Shown here: positions 32,986-42,289 of the stretch, piece after piece
Layout of the letters: every line of letters starts with the position of its first letter
How positions within the stretch are numbered: the first letter of the stretch is position 1
Source of the DNA: UBA1858 sp965262455
GTDB lineage: Bacteria; Pseudomonadota; Gammaproteobacteria; UBA4575
DNA: 64,000 nt
Assembly (NCBI GenBank): GCA_965262455.1
Contig: CBDHFH010000003.1
Coordinates: forward strand, 248,001-312,000
Reading direction: 5' to 3'
Notes under the pieces: generated by a model
Seen by the model: only the letters and a program-made list of their open reading frames with translations
What the model was told of the DNA's origin: nothing
The model's database searches: none
Translations under genes and position numbers: made by a program

Positions 32986-35691
32986 TTAATGGGCCTCATC
33001 CCAATTGTGCCCGACATTCGCATCTACCATTAATGGTACGGATAAATCAGCTGCTGACACCATGTGCTTAATGATATTTTGTTTCACTTCATCTATAACC
33101 TTCTGATTTATATCAAATACCAACTCATCATGTACTTGCATGATCATGGCGACAGGTAACTTACTATCTGTGATCCATGCGTCAATGGCAATCATAGCGC
33201 GTTTGATGATATCGGCCGCACTACCTTGCATAGGCGCATTAATTGCTGTTCTCTCAGCATACTGACGTCTTTGTGCATTGCGCGCATTAATTTCAGGCAA
33301 ATAAAGACGTCGACCAAATATCGTCTCTACAAACCCTTGTTCATGCGCCAGCTCGCGGGTTTTATCCATGTAGTGCTTAACGCCAGGGTAACGATCGAAG
33401 TATAGGTCGATGTAAGACTGAGCTTCTGAACGTGACACACCTAATTGTTTGCCCAAACCAAATGCGGACATACCATAGATCAAGCCAAAGTTAATGGCTT
33501 TGGCCGCACGCCGTTGTTCTTTGGAAACCTTATCAGTGCTAACTGCAAACACTTCAGCGGCAGTCGCACTGTGAACATCCTCGCCTTGTTCAAATGCTTG
33601 TAATAAACGTGGATCTTTTGATAAATGCGCCATGATGCGCAATTCTATTTGCGAGTAGTCGGCGGCAAGTAATACACAATCTTCACTGGCAATAAATGCT
33701 TGTCTTATACGGCGACCTTGTTCAGTACGAATCGGAATATTTTGCAAATTGGGATCTGTAGAAGACAGTCGACCGGTCGAAGCAACAGCTTGATGATAAG
33801 AAGTATGCACACGCCCAGTGACTGGATTAATCTGTTTTGGCAACTTATCAACGTAAGTTGTTTTCAGTTTTTTCAGGGAACGATAATCAAGTATCAAAGC
33901 AGGAAATTCATAGTCATGCGCTAACTCTTGCAGAACATCTTCTGCAGTAGAAGGCTGTCCCTTCGGTGTTTTACGTATGATCGGTAATTGTAACTGCTCA
34001 AATAAAATCTTTTGTAGCTGTTTAGGTGAATCTAAATTAAATGTTTCACCAATTAAATCATGCGCCTGCTTTTCTAGTGTATTGACTTGCTTTGTTAGTT
34101 CTTGACCTTGTTTGTCTAATAACGCTGCATCTATAAGTACGCCATTACACTCAAGGCGTGATAACACAGATAACATTGGTATTTCAATATCATTGTACAA
34201 TGCCTGTTGTTTTTTCAATGCAGATAACTGCGGCCAAAAATACTCATGTAAACGCAAACACATATCTGCATCTTCTGCAGCATAATCAAGTGCAATATCT
34301 AATGGTACATGATTGAAAGTAATTTGCTTGGCGCCCTTGCCTGCAACTTCTTCGAATTTAATATTTTTATGCCCTAGATATAAATCACATAACGTATCCA
34401 GGTCATGGCGACTAGCAGTTGAATTAACGATATAAGATTCCAGCATTGTGTCGTGTTGAATGCCGTTTAACTCAAACCCGTTTCGCTCCAGCACTGATTT
34501 ATCATATTTTAAATTATGTCCAAGTTTAGCAATCTTTGCATCTCTCAGGACTGCTCCCATGTCAGACATTACGTCCTCTAGGCTAAGTTGTTTGGGCGCC
34601 CCCACATAGTCGTGCGCAATAGGTAAATAAGCCGCTTCACCTGCTTGCACTGAAAAAGACATGCCTACGAGTTTGGCTTGCATATAGTCGAGACTATCGG
34701 TTTCTGTATCAAAGGCAAACATCTTTGCTTGTTTGCATTTCTTAACCCAGTCCTTCAAAGATTTTTTTGTCAGCACTAACTCATAATTGTTTTGTATATT
34801 ATTTGCGGACTCATTGCTTGAACTCTCGACAGTGCCATCATCAGCTAGCTCATCGAGCCATGTATTGAAATCCAACTGCTGATAGAGACGTCTTAATAAT
34901 TGCGGATTTTTGTTTGATAACTTAAGTTCATCAACAGAAAAATCCAAATCCACATCGCACTTAATGGTTGCCAAATCATATGACAGTGGCAAATCATCTA
35001 GCGCCGCACGCAACTTGTCACCAATCTTGCCTTTAACCTGATCGGCATGATCAATAACACCCTGCATAGTCTCATATTGTTGTAGCCATTTGACTGCTGT
35101 CTTAGGGCCTACTCCTGACACACCAGGAATGTTATCGACCTTATCTCCCATTAACGCGAGATAATCGATAATCTGATCGGGCCTCACTCCAAACTTCTCA
35201 TTCACACCCTGAATGTCCATACGTGAGTCATTCATAGTATTTATCAGTGTCACACGCTCATTCACAAGCTGGGCCATATCTTTGTCACCCGTAGAGATTA
35301 ATACTCGATGATTACTTGTGTTGGCATAAGCGGCTAAGGTGCCAATGACATCATCCGCTTCAACATTTTCAACAGATAACAGAGGAATTCCTAGTGCTTC
35401 TATTAATTCATGCAAGGGCTCGACTTGCACACGCAAATCATCCGGCATTGGTGGACGATTAGCTTTGTATTGTTTGTACATTTCATGTCTGAATGTTTTG
35501 CCTTTCGCATCAAATACCACGGCTACATAATCAGGCTGTTCTTCATCGATTAATTTTCGCACCATCCTCAATACGCCGTATACAGCGCCCGTTGGTGTGC
35601 CATGTTTATTTGTAAGTGGCGGTAATGCATGAAATGCACGATATAAATAAGAAGAACCATCCACTAATAAAAGTAAAGAATCTTTCGTCAT
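32986..35691 (-). CDS. polA: DNA polymerase I
   Basis: Repair and Okazaki-fragment polymerase, 901 residues. The 5'-3' exonuclease domain covers about 1-290 (YKANRPPMPDDLR, ADDVIGTL, GDKVDNIPGVSGVG). The 3'-5' proofreading domain (about 310-500) keeps FDTETDSLD with the catalytic Asp and Glu. The polymerase domain has motif A DYSQIELRI, motif B RRAAKAINFGLIYG and motif C QVHDELVF. All three activities should be intact. It is divergent from the LOG-family gene. A second stand-alone 5'-3' exonuclease is encoded at 8263-9156. Confidence 0.97.
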   Translation of the reverse strand: MTKDSLLLLVDGSSYLYRAFHALPPLTNKHGTPTGAVYGVLRMVRKLIDEEQPDYVAVVFDAKGKTFRHEMYKQYKANRPPMPDDLRVQVEPLHELIEALGIPLLSVENVEADDVIGTLAAYANTSNHRVLISTGDKDMAQLVNERVTLINTMNDSRMDIQGVNEKFGVRPDQIIDYLALMGDKVDNIPGVSGVGPKTAVKWLQQYETMQGVIDHADQVKGKIGDKLRAALDDLPLSYDLATIKCDVDLDFSVDELKLSNKNPQLLRRLYQQLDFNTWLDELADDGTVESSSNESANNIQNNYELVLTKKSLKDWVKKCKQAKMFAFDTETDSLDYMQAKLVGMSFSVQAGEAAYLPIAHDYVGAPKQLSLEDVMSDMGAVLRDAKIAKLGHNLKYDKSVLERNGFELNGIQHDTMLESYIVNSTASRHDLDTLCDLYLGHKNIKFEEVAGKGAKQITFNHVPLDIALDYAAEDADMCLRLHEYFWPQLSALKKQQALYNDIEIPMLSVLSRLECNGVLIDAALLDKQGQELTKQVNTLEKQAHDLIGETFNLDSPKQLQKILFEQLQLPIIRKTPKGQPSTAEDVLQELAHDYEFPALILDYRSLKKLKTTYVDKLPKQINPVTGRVHTSYHQAVASTGRLSSTDPNLQNIPIRTEQGRRIRQAFIASEDCVLLAADYSQIELRIMAHLSKDPRLLQAFEQGEDVHSATAAEVFAVSTDKVSKEQRRAAKAINFGLIYGMSAFGLGKQLGVSRSEAQSYIDLYFDRYPGVKHYMDKTRELAHEQGFVETIFGRRLYLPEINARNAQRRQYAERTAINAPMQGSAADIIKRAMIAIDAWITDSKLPVAMIMQVHDELVFDINQKVIDEVKQNIIKHMVSAADLSVPLMVDANVGHNWDEAH

Positions 35692-35777
35692 ATGTATGCG
35701 TCTATTTATAGAATTTGAAAAGCAGGTGACAACGTTATCATGTACACTCGCGCAAAGGAAAACGAGTTATTAAAATA

Positions 35778-36500
35778 ATGAATCAAAAATTTCACAAGCA
35801 ATCCCTAACTGGGCCGGGAGACTCATCTGCGCTATCTCGCGAAAGTTGGAAAATCTTTCAAATTGTCGCCGAATTTGTTGAAGGCTTTGAGCGCTTATCC
35901 AAAATTGCACCCTCGGTAAGTATTTTTGGTTCAGCACGCACGCCTGAAGATCATCCTTATTATCAATTGACAGAGAGCATCGCACGTGAGTTGTCTGATG
36001 CAGGATTTAGCGTTGTCAGCGGTGGTGGCCCGGGCATTATGGAAGCCGCAAATAAAGGGGCCTATGCCGGCAAATCTCCAAGTGTTGGCTTGAATATCTT
36101 TTTACCGCATGAACAGTCAGGCAACCCATTCCAAGATATTACACTTAACTTTAGACATTTTTTTTCTCGCAAAGTCATGTTTGTAAAATATGCATCGGCC
36201 TATGTGGTGTTGCCAGGTGGGTTTGGTACGCTCGATGAATTAGCTGAAATATTAACTCTGGTTCAGACTGGCAAATCAAGAAAAATACCTATCATTTTAG
36301 TTCAGTCTGATTTTTGGCAAGGCCTGTTAGACTGGTTCAAACAAGCTCTGCTAACAAATAACACTATCTCTGCATCTGATTTAGATTTAATTCAGGTAAT
36401 TGATGACCCATCTGAAGTAGTTAAAGCAATTTTTGATTACTATGAAGGAAGGACCTTTGAACCTTCCACCGAGGAACAACAAAAACTGCTCGACCTGTAA
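35778..36500 (+). CDS. LOG-family nucleotide phosphoribohydrolase (TIGR00730)
   Basis: Rossmann-fold protein of the LOG/YgdH group, 240 residues. The PGGxGTxxE signature is present as LPGGFGTLDELAE, and the phosphate-binding VSGGGPGIMEAANKGA segment precedes it. Family members cleave the N-glycosidic bond of nucleoside 5'-monophosphates, either to make cytokinins in plants or to degrade nucleotides in bacteria. The bacterial substrate cannot be judged here. It is divergent from polA and precedes the TRAP genes by about 38 bp. Confidence 0.85.
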   Translation: MNQKFHKQSLTGPGDSSALSRESWKIFQIVAEFVEGFERLSKIAPSVSIFGSARTPEDHPYYQLTESIARELSDAGFSVVSGGGPGIMEAANKGAYAGKSPSVGLNIFLPHEQSGNPFQDITLNFRHFFSRKVMFVKYASAYVVLPGGFGTLDELAEILTLVQTGKSRKIPIILVQSDFWQGLLDWFKQALLTNNTISASDLDLIQVIDDPSEVVKAIFDYYEGRTFEPSTEEQQKLLDL

Positions 36501-36538
36501 TTCCCTGCAGTTGATTAATTGTTTGCTAAATAATTGCA

Positions 36539-37045
36539 ATGTTAAAACAGATAGAGTCTTTTATTAATTGTATTAATGAATGGCTTGGTCGCACCGTTGC
36601 CTGGTTCGTGCTAGCCATGGTGATAATCACTTTTTTCAATGTCATTATGCGCTATGGTTTCAATTTTGGCCTGATTGCAATTCAGGAAAGTGTGATTTAT
36701 TTGCATAGCTTTGTTTTCATGCTCGCTATTGCCTATACCTACAAACATAACGAGCACGTCAGAGTTGATATTTTATATTCCAACTACTCAAACAAACAAA
36801 AAGCATGGGTTGATTTACTTGGAACGCTAGTATTGCTCATTCCTTTTTGCCTTTATTTAATAGCTTCCAGTTGGCAGTATGCCGCCAGCTCATGGGCTTT
36901 GTTAGAGGGATCACGTGAAGCAGGTGGCTTGCCCTTTTTATTTATTCTAAAAACATTAGTTCCATTAATGCCGGCACTGTTATTACTGCAAGGCATAGCA
37001 ACACTATGTTCATGTTTAAACATTTTAAAGTCTAACTCTGAATAG
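36539..37045 (+). CDS. TRAP transporter small permease (DctQ type)
   Basis: A 168-residue protein with four predicted membrane segments (about 16-38, 52-70, 88-110 and 135-158) and the DctQ-family segment VIMRYGFN. It forms the membrane complex with the large subunit whose gene starts 3 bases downstream. TRAP transporters import organic acids driven by Na+ and an extracytoplasmic binding protein, which is encoded here at 38836-39960 in the opposite direction. Confidence 0.92.
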   Translation: MLKQIESFINCINEWLGRTVAWFVLAMVIITFFNVIMRYGFNFGLIAIQESVIYLHSFVFMLAIAYTYKHNEHVRVDILYSNYSNKQKAWVDLLGTLVLLIPFCLYLIASSWQYAASSWALLEGSREAGGLPFLFILKTLVPLMPALLLLQGIATLCSCLNILKSNSE

Positions 37046-37048
37046 CTT

Positions 37049-38419
37049 ATGGAATTGTTGGCCTTTGTCATGTTTATTTTTGTCATCTTGGTGTTAATGA
37101 CAGGTTATCCAGTGGCATTTACTTTAGCCGGTGTTTCTTTAATCTTTGCTTTTGTTGGTACTTTCATACAAGGTTTTGATTCTTCACTAATGCATGCATT
37201 ACCCAGCCGCATTTTTGGCATCATGAATAATGAAACATTAATTGCGGTGCCTTTGTTCGTCTTCATGGGCGTGACCTTAGAGCGCGCCAAAATTGCTGAA
37301 AATCTACTCGACACCATGTCACTTCTATTTGGCTCATTAAGAGGTGGTTTAGGCTTTTCTGTCGTTATAGTTGGCTTATTACTGGCTGCGAGCACTGGTA
37401 TCGTCGGCGCGACCGTTGTCACCATGGGCTTGCTATCTTTACCTACCATGTTAAAACGTAATTATGACCCGGCTCTGTCCTGCGGTGTGATATGTGCATC
37501 AGGCACACTTGGCCAAATTATTCCGCCTTCGATTATTTTAGTTTTATTGGGCGATGTAATTTCATCTGCCTATCAACAATCACAATTAGACCAGGGAATT
37601 TTTTCACCCGACACGGTGACTGTTAGTGATTTATTTGCCGGGGCGATTATTCCAGGCCTATTGTTAGTTGCTATTTACATAATCTATTTACTTTTTTTAA
37701 CTAGCACAAAACCTGCATTAATGCCGGCAGTAAACAATCACACAGAAAACTCAAACTTATTCTTGCGTTGCTGCAAGGCTTTATTCCCTCCGATTATATT
37801 AATAATTGCAGTCCTTGGATCCATCATAGCAGGCATTGCCACGCCCACCGAAGCGGCTTCCGTCGGGGCGATCGGTGCATTGTTGCTAGCATTAATTAAC
37901 AAACGCCTTAACCTGTCTTGTTTGCGAGAGATTACTCACAGCACGGTTCGTGTGACATGCATGGTGTTTGCAATCTTCATCGGTGCTTCAATTTTTTCTC
38001 TCGTATTCCGCGGCTATGGCGGTGATGATGCAATTCATGATTTTCTTACCCAGCTGCCCGGCGGCGTGTTTGCAGCAGTCGCCATTGTTATGCTTGTGAT
38101 GTTTTTACTTGGATTTGTTTTAGACTTTATTGAGATTACTTTTGTGGTAGTGCCCATCGTTGGGCCGATATTACTTATGATGGGCGTGGATCCTGTTTGG
38201 CTGGGCATCATGATCGCAATTAATTTACAGACATCATTTTTAACACCACCGTTCGGCTTTGCATTATTTTATCTGCGTGGTGTTGCACCACAAACGATTA
38301 CTACTAAACAAATATATAAAGGTGTGATGCCCTTTATTGCTATACAGATTGGTGTGTTGGGTGCTCTTGCCAAGTGGCCAGAATTAGCCACTTGGTTACC
38401 GGAAAAGTTAACTTACTAA
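37049..38419 (+). CDS. TRAP transporter large permease (DctM type)
   Basis: A 456-residue membrane protein with about 12-13 hydrophobic segments. GIVGATVVTMGLLSLPTMLKRNYDP and SGTLGQIIPPSIILVLLGD are conserved DctM features, and TPTEAASVGAIGAL is the second repeat signature. It pairs with the DctQ subunit encoded just before it. Substrate is set by the binding protein (see 38836-39960). Confidence 0.94.
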   Translation: MELLAFVMFIFVILVLMTGYPVAFTLAGVSLIFAFVGTFIQGFDSSLMHALPSRIFGIMNNETLIAVPLFVFMGVTLERAKIAENLLDTMSLLFGSLRGGLGFSVVIVGLLLAASTGIVGATVVTMGLLSLPTMLKRNYDPALSCGVICASGTLGQIIPPSIILVLLGDVISSAYQQSQLDQGIFSPDTVTVSDLFAGAIIPGLLLVAIYIIYLLFLTSTKPALMPAVNNHTENSNLFLRCCKALFPPIILIIAVLGSIIAGIATPTEAASVGAIGALLLALINKRLNLSCLREITHSTVRVTCMVFAIFIGASIFSLVFRGYGGDDAIHDFLTQLPGGVFAAVAIVMLVMFLLGFVLDFIEITFVVVPIVGPILLMMGVDPVWLGIMIAINLQTSFLTPPFGFALFYLRGVAPQTITTKQIYKGVMPFIAIQIGVLGALAKWPELATWLPEKLTY

Positions 38420-38465
38420 AGCGTGCTTATGCGATGCTTGTAAGTAATTGCGTATTGAAGAAAAT

Positions 38466-38699
38466 TTAGTAGGAAGAGATTTTTGGTACTAGTTGAAAAT
38501 AACCAACAATAACCAATATTAAGTAGCCAAGACCAATGGCAAAAGTGATTCCTTTTTTAACCGCAGTTCCTTCACTGTTTGCGCGGAACGGTTGAGCCAT
38601 TATCATAACTCCAATGATGGCCATGGCTAAAAAGAACCCTTGTGTGCCCCATTCTTTAGCATCCCACATTGTTTTCCACTTGGTATAAAGATCGTCCAT
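38466..38699 (-). CDS. small two-TM protein in the TRAP locus
   Basis: An uncharacterised 77-residue protein with two predicted membrane segments (about 20-35 and 50-70), separated by a short charged loop. It lies on the same strand as the dctP-like gene, between that gene and the permease genes, with good TTTCCTCC-type complement (GGAGGAAA) immediately upstream of the ATG. Small two-TM proteins of this kind recur next to some TRAP binding-protein genes, so it could be an accessory subunit, but this is inferred. Confidence 0.65.
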   Translation of the reverse strand: MDDLYTKWKTMWDAKEWGTQGFFLAMAIIGVMIMAQPFRANSEGTAVKKGITFAIGLGYLILVIVGYFQLVPKISSY

Positions 38700-38835
38700 T
38701 TTTCCTCCGCCGTTATGGCATCCTATTATTTTTATAGTAGATTGGCGGCAGTATATCAGCCACTCAAAAATAATTCTTTTTTTATCTCACAGATTGGCAA
38801 TAATAAAATTATTTATTTAATTCAATAAGTTATAT

Positions 38836-39960
38836 CTATCTAAGATTTAAATAGGCTCTCTCTGACAAGTCAAACCAGGCTTTCGATTTGGCTAAAAAGC
38901 GTTGATAAGAATCATAAATTTCTTGTGCAAACTTATCATTACCAACCACATCTGCCACTACTTGCTCAGATAAATCACGCAATTTTTCAATCACATCCGC
39001 GGGGAATTCTCTGACATCAACATTATGTTCGCTGACTAGACTCACTAAAGCGTCATTATTGCGAGCGACATATTCAAGCATCATATTTTGATTAGCCACG
39101 CGTGCGGCATTTTGCACAATCGCCTGCAGATCAGCTGGTAACGTATTAAACGCTTTTTGATTTACAAAACATTCGAGTGTTGTTCCTGGCTCATGCCAAC
39201 CTGGTGAGTAATAGTACTTTGCGGCTTTATGTAAACCAAATGCAAGGTCATTGTAAGGCCCCACCCATTCGGTGGCATCAATCACTCCTTTTTGCAGCGA
39301 CACAAATAAATCACCACCAGGGACATTCACTGGAGTTCCGCCCGCAAGTCGAAGCACTTCACCACCAAGTCCTGGGATGCGCATTTTTAATCCCTGCAAA
39401 TCTTCCAGCGAGTTTATTTCTTTATTAAACCACCCTCCCATTTGCACCATGGTGTTACCTGCAGCCATGGGCACTAAACCAAATGGTTCGTACGCCCGCT
39501 GCCATAATTCCATACCACCCCCATGGTACAACCAAGCATTCATTTCGTTTGCCGTCATACCAAAAGGAACCGTAGAAAAAAATTGTAACGCTGGATTTTT
39601 ACCTTTCCAGTAGTAAGCCGAACCATGACCCATTTCAGCAGTCCCTGCTGTCACTGCATCAAATATTTCAAACGCGGGAACAATCTCTCCTGCGCCATAT
39701 ACTTTTATATTAATACGCCCGCCGGACATTTGATTGATGATTTGCGCGAGATACTCTGCACCCATACCTAAACCAGGAAAATTTTTGGGCCATGTGGTTA
39801 CCATTTTCCAATTAAATGTTGGTTGACTGGCTGACTCACTGACAGCGCTATTTGTCTCTGTGCAATCGCTATTACATGCAACGACTGTGCAACTGGCAGC
39901 ACTAACTCCAAGATACTGTAAAAATTTTCTTCGATTATTATCTTTATTGTTATTCTGCAT
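38836..39960 (-). CDS. TRAP transporter substrate-binding protein (DctP family, Tat lipoprotein)
   Basis: Periplasmic ligand-binding component. The ATG at 39960 has AGGGAG seven bases upstream; the frame extends 12 codons further without support. A twin-arginine motif (NRRKFLQYLG) is followed by a hydrophobic stretch and a lipobox-like VVAC, so it should be a Tat-exported lipoprotein. WKMVTTWPKNFPGLG, MRIPGLGGEVL and DATEWVGPYND match the group that binds 2-oxo acids or lactate (TakP-like), suggesting monocarboxylate uptake. This specificity is inferred. Its permease genes (36539-38419) are convergent with it. Confidence 0.88.
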   Translation of the reverse strand: MQNNNKDNNRRKFLQYLGVSAASCTVVACNSDCTETNSAVSESASQPTFNWKMVTTWPKNFPGLGMGAEYLAQIINQMSGGRINIKVYGAGEIVPAFEIFDAVTAGTAEMGHGSAYYWKGKNPALQFFSTVPFGMTANEMNAWLYHGGGMELWQRAYEPFGLVPMAAGNTMVQMGGWFNKEINSLEDLQGLKMRIPGLGGEVLRLAGGTPVNVPGGDLFVSLQKGVIDATEWVGPYNDLAFGLHKAAKYYYSPGWHEPGTTLECFVNQKAFNTLPADLQAIVQNAARVANQNMMLEYVARNNDALVSLVSEHNVDVREFPADVIEKLRDLSEQVVADVVGNDKFAQEIYDSYQRFLAKSKAWFDLSERAYLNLR

Positions 39961-40063
39961 TTGATTACTCCCTGCTAACTCGTGCTTAAATGTCAACTCA
40001 CATTATATGTATTACTGGTTTGTAAGTTGATGGCACACACTTAAACACTCATTATCAATTTAA

Positions 40064-42244
40064 TTAAGAAATCACCACTAAATTGGCATATGACAATACT
40101 AACCACTTACTGCCACTGCCTTCAAACTTGACCTGAACGCGCGCGCTATTGCCATTACCCTCGTGGTCTAACACCACTCCCTCACCAAATTTCCTATGTG
40201 TGACACGCTGGCCCACTTTAATATCGCTTTCACTGTCGCTAATACTGCCTTTAACCTTGGGCATAAAGTCAGGACGATGTGCGGTTTGCGTCACGCGTGC
40301 TCGCGGACGCACTTCTACGACAAGATCCGCGGGGACTTCATTTATAAAACGTGAGGGAGGATTGTAGTTTTCATTGCCATAATGTCGGCGAGATTCTGCA
40401 TAACACATCATTAAATGTTCGCGTGCACGCGTGATACCCACATAACACAGGCGACGCTCCTCTTCGACTCGTCCAGGTTCATCCATTGACATACTGCTGG
40501 GAAATAATCCTTCTTCCATACCAACTAAAAACACCAGCGGGAACTCTAATCCCTTAGCTGTGTGTAGCGTCATCAGTTGCACACAATCATCCCACTTTGA
40601 GGCCTGGCCTTCACCAGACTCCAATGCAGCATTTGCCAAAAAGGCATCCAGCTCTGTTAATTCTTCGCCCTCTTCACTCTCATAGTAAAATCCACGTGCA
40701 GCTTCGATCAGTTCATGTAAATTTTCTACACGTGATTGACCCTTCTCACTACGATCTTTTTCAAAATGGGCTTGCAAGCCGGAAAGACCAATGACATGTT
40801 CCACTTGGTCCTCTAACGCACTGTCTTTTAATTCAGCACTTAATCTTTCTATTAAAGCAACAAATTGATTGAGTGCCGTCTGGGCTCTGGTCGCAAGTGT
40901 GTTTTGTTCAATAATCGCTTTTGTCGCCTGCCATAATGGCACTGCAGCAGAACGCGCATGATCACGGATAATTTGTAATGTGCGATCGCCAATACCGCGA
41001 GGTGGATGATTAACGATGCGTTCAAAGGCAGGATCATCAATACGGCTTGAACTTAATCGCAAATATGCCAAAGCATCTTTAATTTCTGCCCGTTCGAAAA
41101 ATCTCAAACCACCATAAATTCGATACGGGACCTGCTGAGCAATTAAGTTTTCTTCAAATACACGTGACTGTACATTAGAACGATATAATACGGCGATTTC
41201 ATTATATTTTCTGCCCTGTTGTACCCACTCTTTGATGCGCTCTATGACAAAACGTGCTTCGTCATGCTCGTTGTAAGCTGCATACAACTGGATAGGTGCA
41301 CCTTCGTTACCCTGCGTCCAAAGTTTTTTACCTAAGCGCCCCTGGTTGTGATCAATCAAGCCATTCGCAGCAGATAGAATCGTGCTGGTGGAGCGATAGT
41401 TTTGTTCCAAACGAAATGTTTGTGTATCCGGATAATCTTTACTAAATGAAAATATATTTTCTATGCGCGCTCCACGCCAGCCATATATTGATTGATCATC
41501 ATCACCGACAGCAAACACCGGTGTATTTTTTCCTGCCAGCAATTTAAGCCATTCATATTGTATTGAGTTTGTGTCCTGAAACTCATCAACCAACAGATAA
41601 CCAAAGCGATAACGATAATGTGTGAGAATATCTTCATTATGACGTAATAATTCTAAACTGCGTAATAATAATTCTGCAAAGTCTACAACACCCGCACGCT
41701 CACACGCTGCTTCATAAGCAGTGTAGACGCGTAACAGTTGTCTTGTAGTAAGATCGCCACTGTCTTGTATTTGATTGGCACGCAGGCTCTCATCTTTACG
41801 AGCGTTAATAAACCACTGCGCTTGTTTGACCGGCCATTTCGATTCATCCAATTCCAAGCCTTTCATAATACGCTTGACCAATCGGTGTTGATCCTCGGAA
41901 TCCAAGATTTGAAACGTTTGCGGTAAATTTGCTGCATGCCAATGTGCACGTAACATGCGATGGGCAATGCCATGAAAAGTACCCACCCACATGCCCGACA
42001 AATTTGTATCAAGTAGAGTCTCTACTCGGCCGCGCATTTCCGCCGCGGCTTTATTCGTAAAAGTCACAGCAAGCAAACCATAAGGTGACATACCCTCTAC
42101 TTGGCATAACCAAGCAATACGATGCACCAACACACGCGTTTTACCACTGCCGGCACCGGCTAATACTAACGCGGGGCCTGGCGTAGAGGTAACTGCAGCA
42201 CGCTGCTCTTCATTTAACTCGTCAAGAATCGGCGAAACATCCAC
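40064..42244 (-). CDS. uvrD: DNA helicase II (UvrD/Rep superfamily)
   Basis: 3'-5' SF1 helicase for nucleotide-excision and mismatch repair. It begins MDVSPILDELNEEQRAAV. Walker A AGAGSGKTRVL is near 30-40, followed by TFTNKAAAEM, DEFQDTN (motif II), GDDDQSIYGWRGA (III), and TLHTAKGLEFP and VGITRARE (V-VI). The C-terminal tail (about 660-726) carries the Tudor-like segment VGQRVTHRKFGEGVV. At 726 residues it fits UvrD rather than the shorter Rep. Confidence 0.95.
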   Translation of the reverse strand: MDVSPILDELNEEQRAAVTSTPGPALVLAGAGSGKTRVLVHRIAWLCQVEGMSPYGLLAVTFTNKAAAEMRGRVETLLDTNLSGMWVGTFHGIAHRMLRAHWHAANLPQTFQILDSEDQHRLVKRIMKGLELDESKWPVKQAQWFINARKDESLRANQIQDSGDLTTRQLLRVYTAYEAACERAGVVDFAELLLRSLELLRHNEDILTHYRYRFGYLLVDEFQDTNSIQYEWLKLLAGKNTPVFAVGDDDQSIYGWRGARIENIFSFSKDYPDTQTFRLEQNYRSTSTILSAANGLIDHNQGRLGKKLWTQGNEGAPIQLYAAYNEHDEARFVIERIKEWVQQGRKYNEIAVLYRSNVQSRVFEENLIAQQVPYRIYGGLRFFERAEIKDALAYLRLSSSRIDDPAFERIVNHPPRGIGDRTLQIIRDHARSAAVPLWQATKAIIEQNTLATRAQTALNQFVALIERLSAELKDSALEDQVEHVIGLSGLQAHFEKDRSEKGQSRVENLHELIEAARGFYYESEEGEELTELDAFLANAALESGEGQASKWDDCVQLMTLHTAKGLEFPLVFLVGMEEGLFPSSMSMDEPGRVEEERRLCYVGITRAREHLMMCYAESRRHYGNENYNPPSRFINEVPADLVVEVRPRARVTQTAHRPDFMPKVKGSISDSESDIKVGQRVTHRKFGEGVVLDHEGNGNSARVQVKFEGSGSKWLVLSYANLVVIS

Positions 42245-42289
42245 AGGCGTTATTCACTCTTTGCAAATATGTTATGTTTTTATGGTCAA

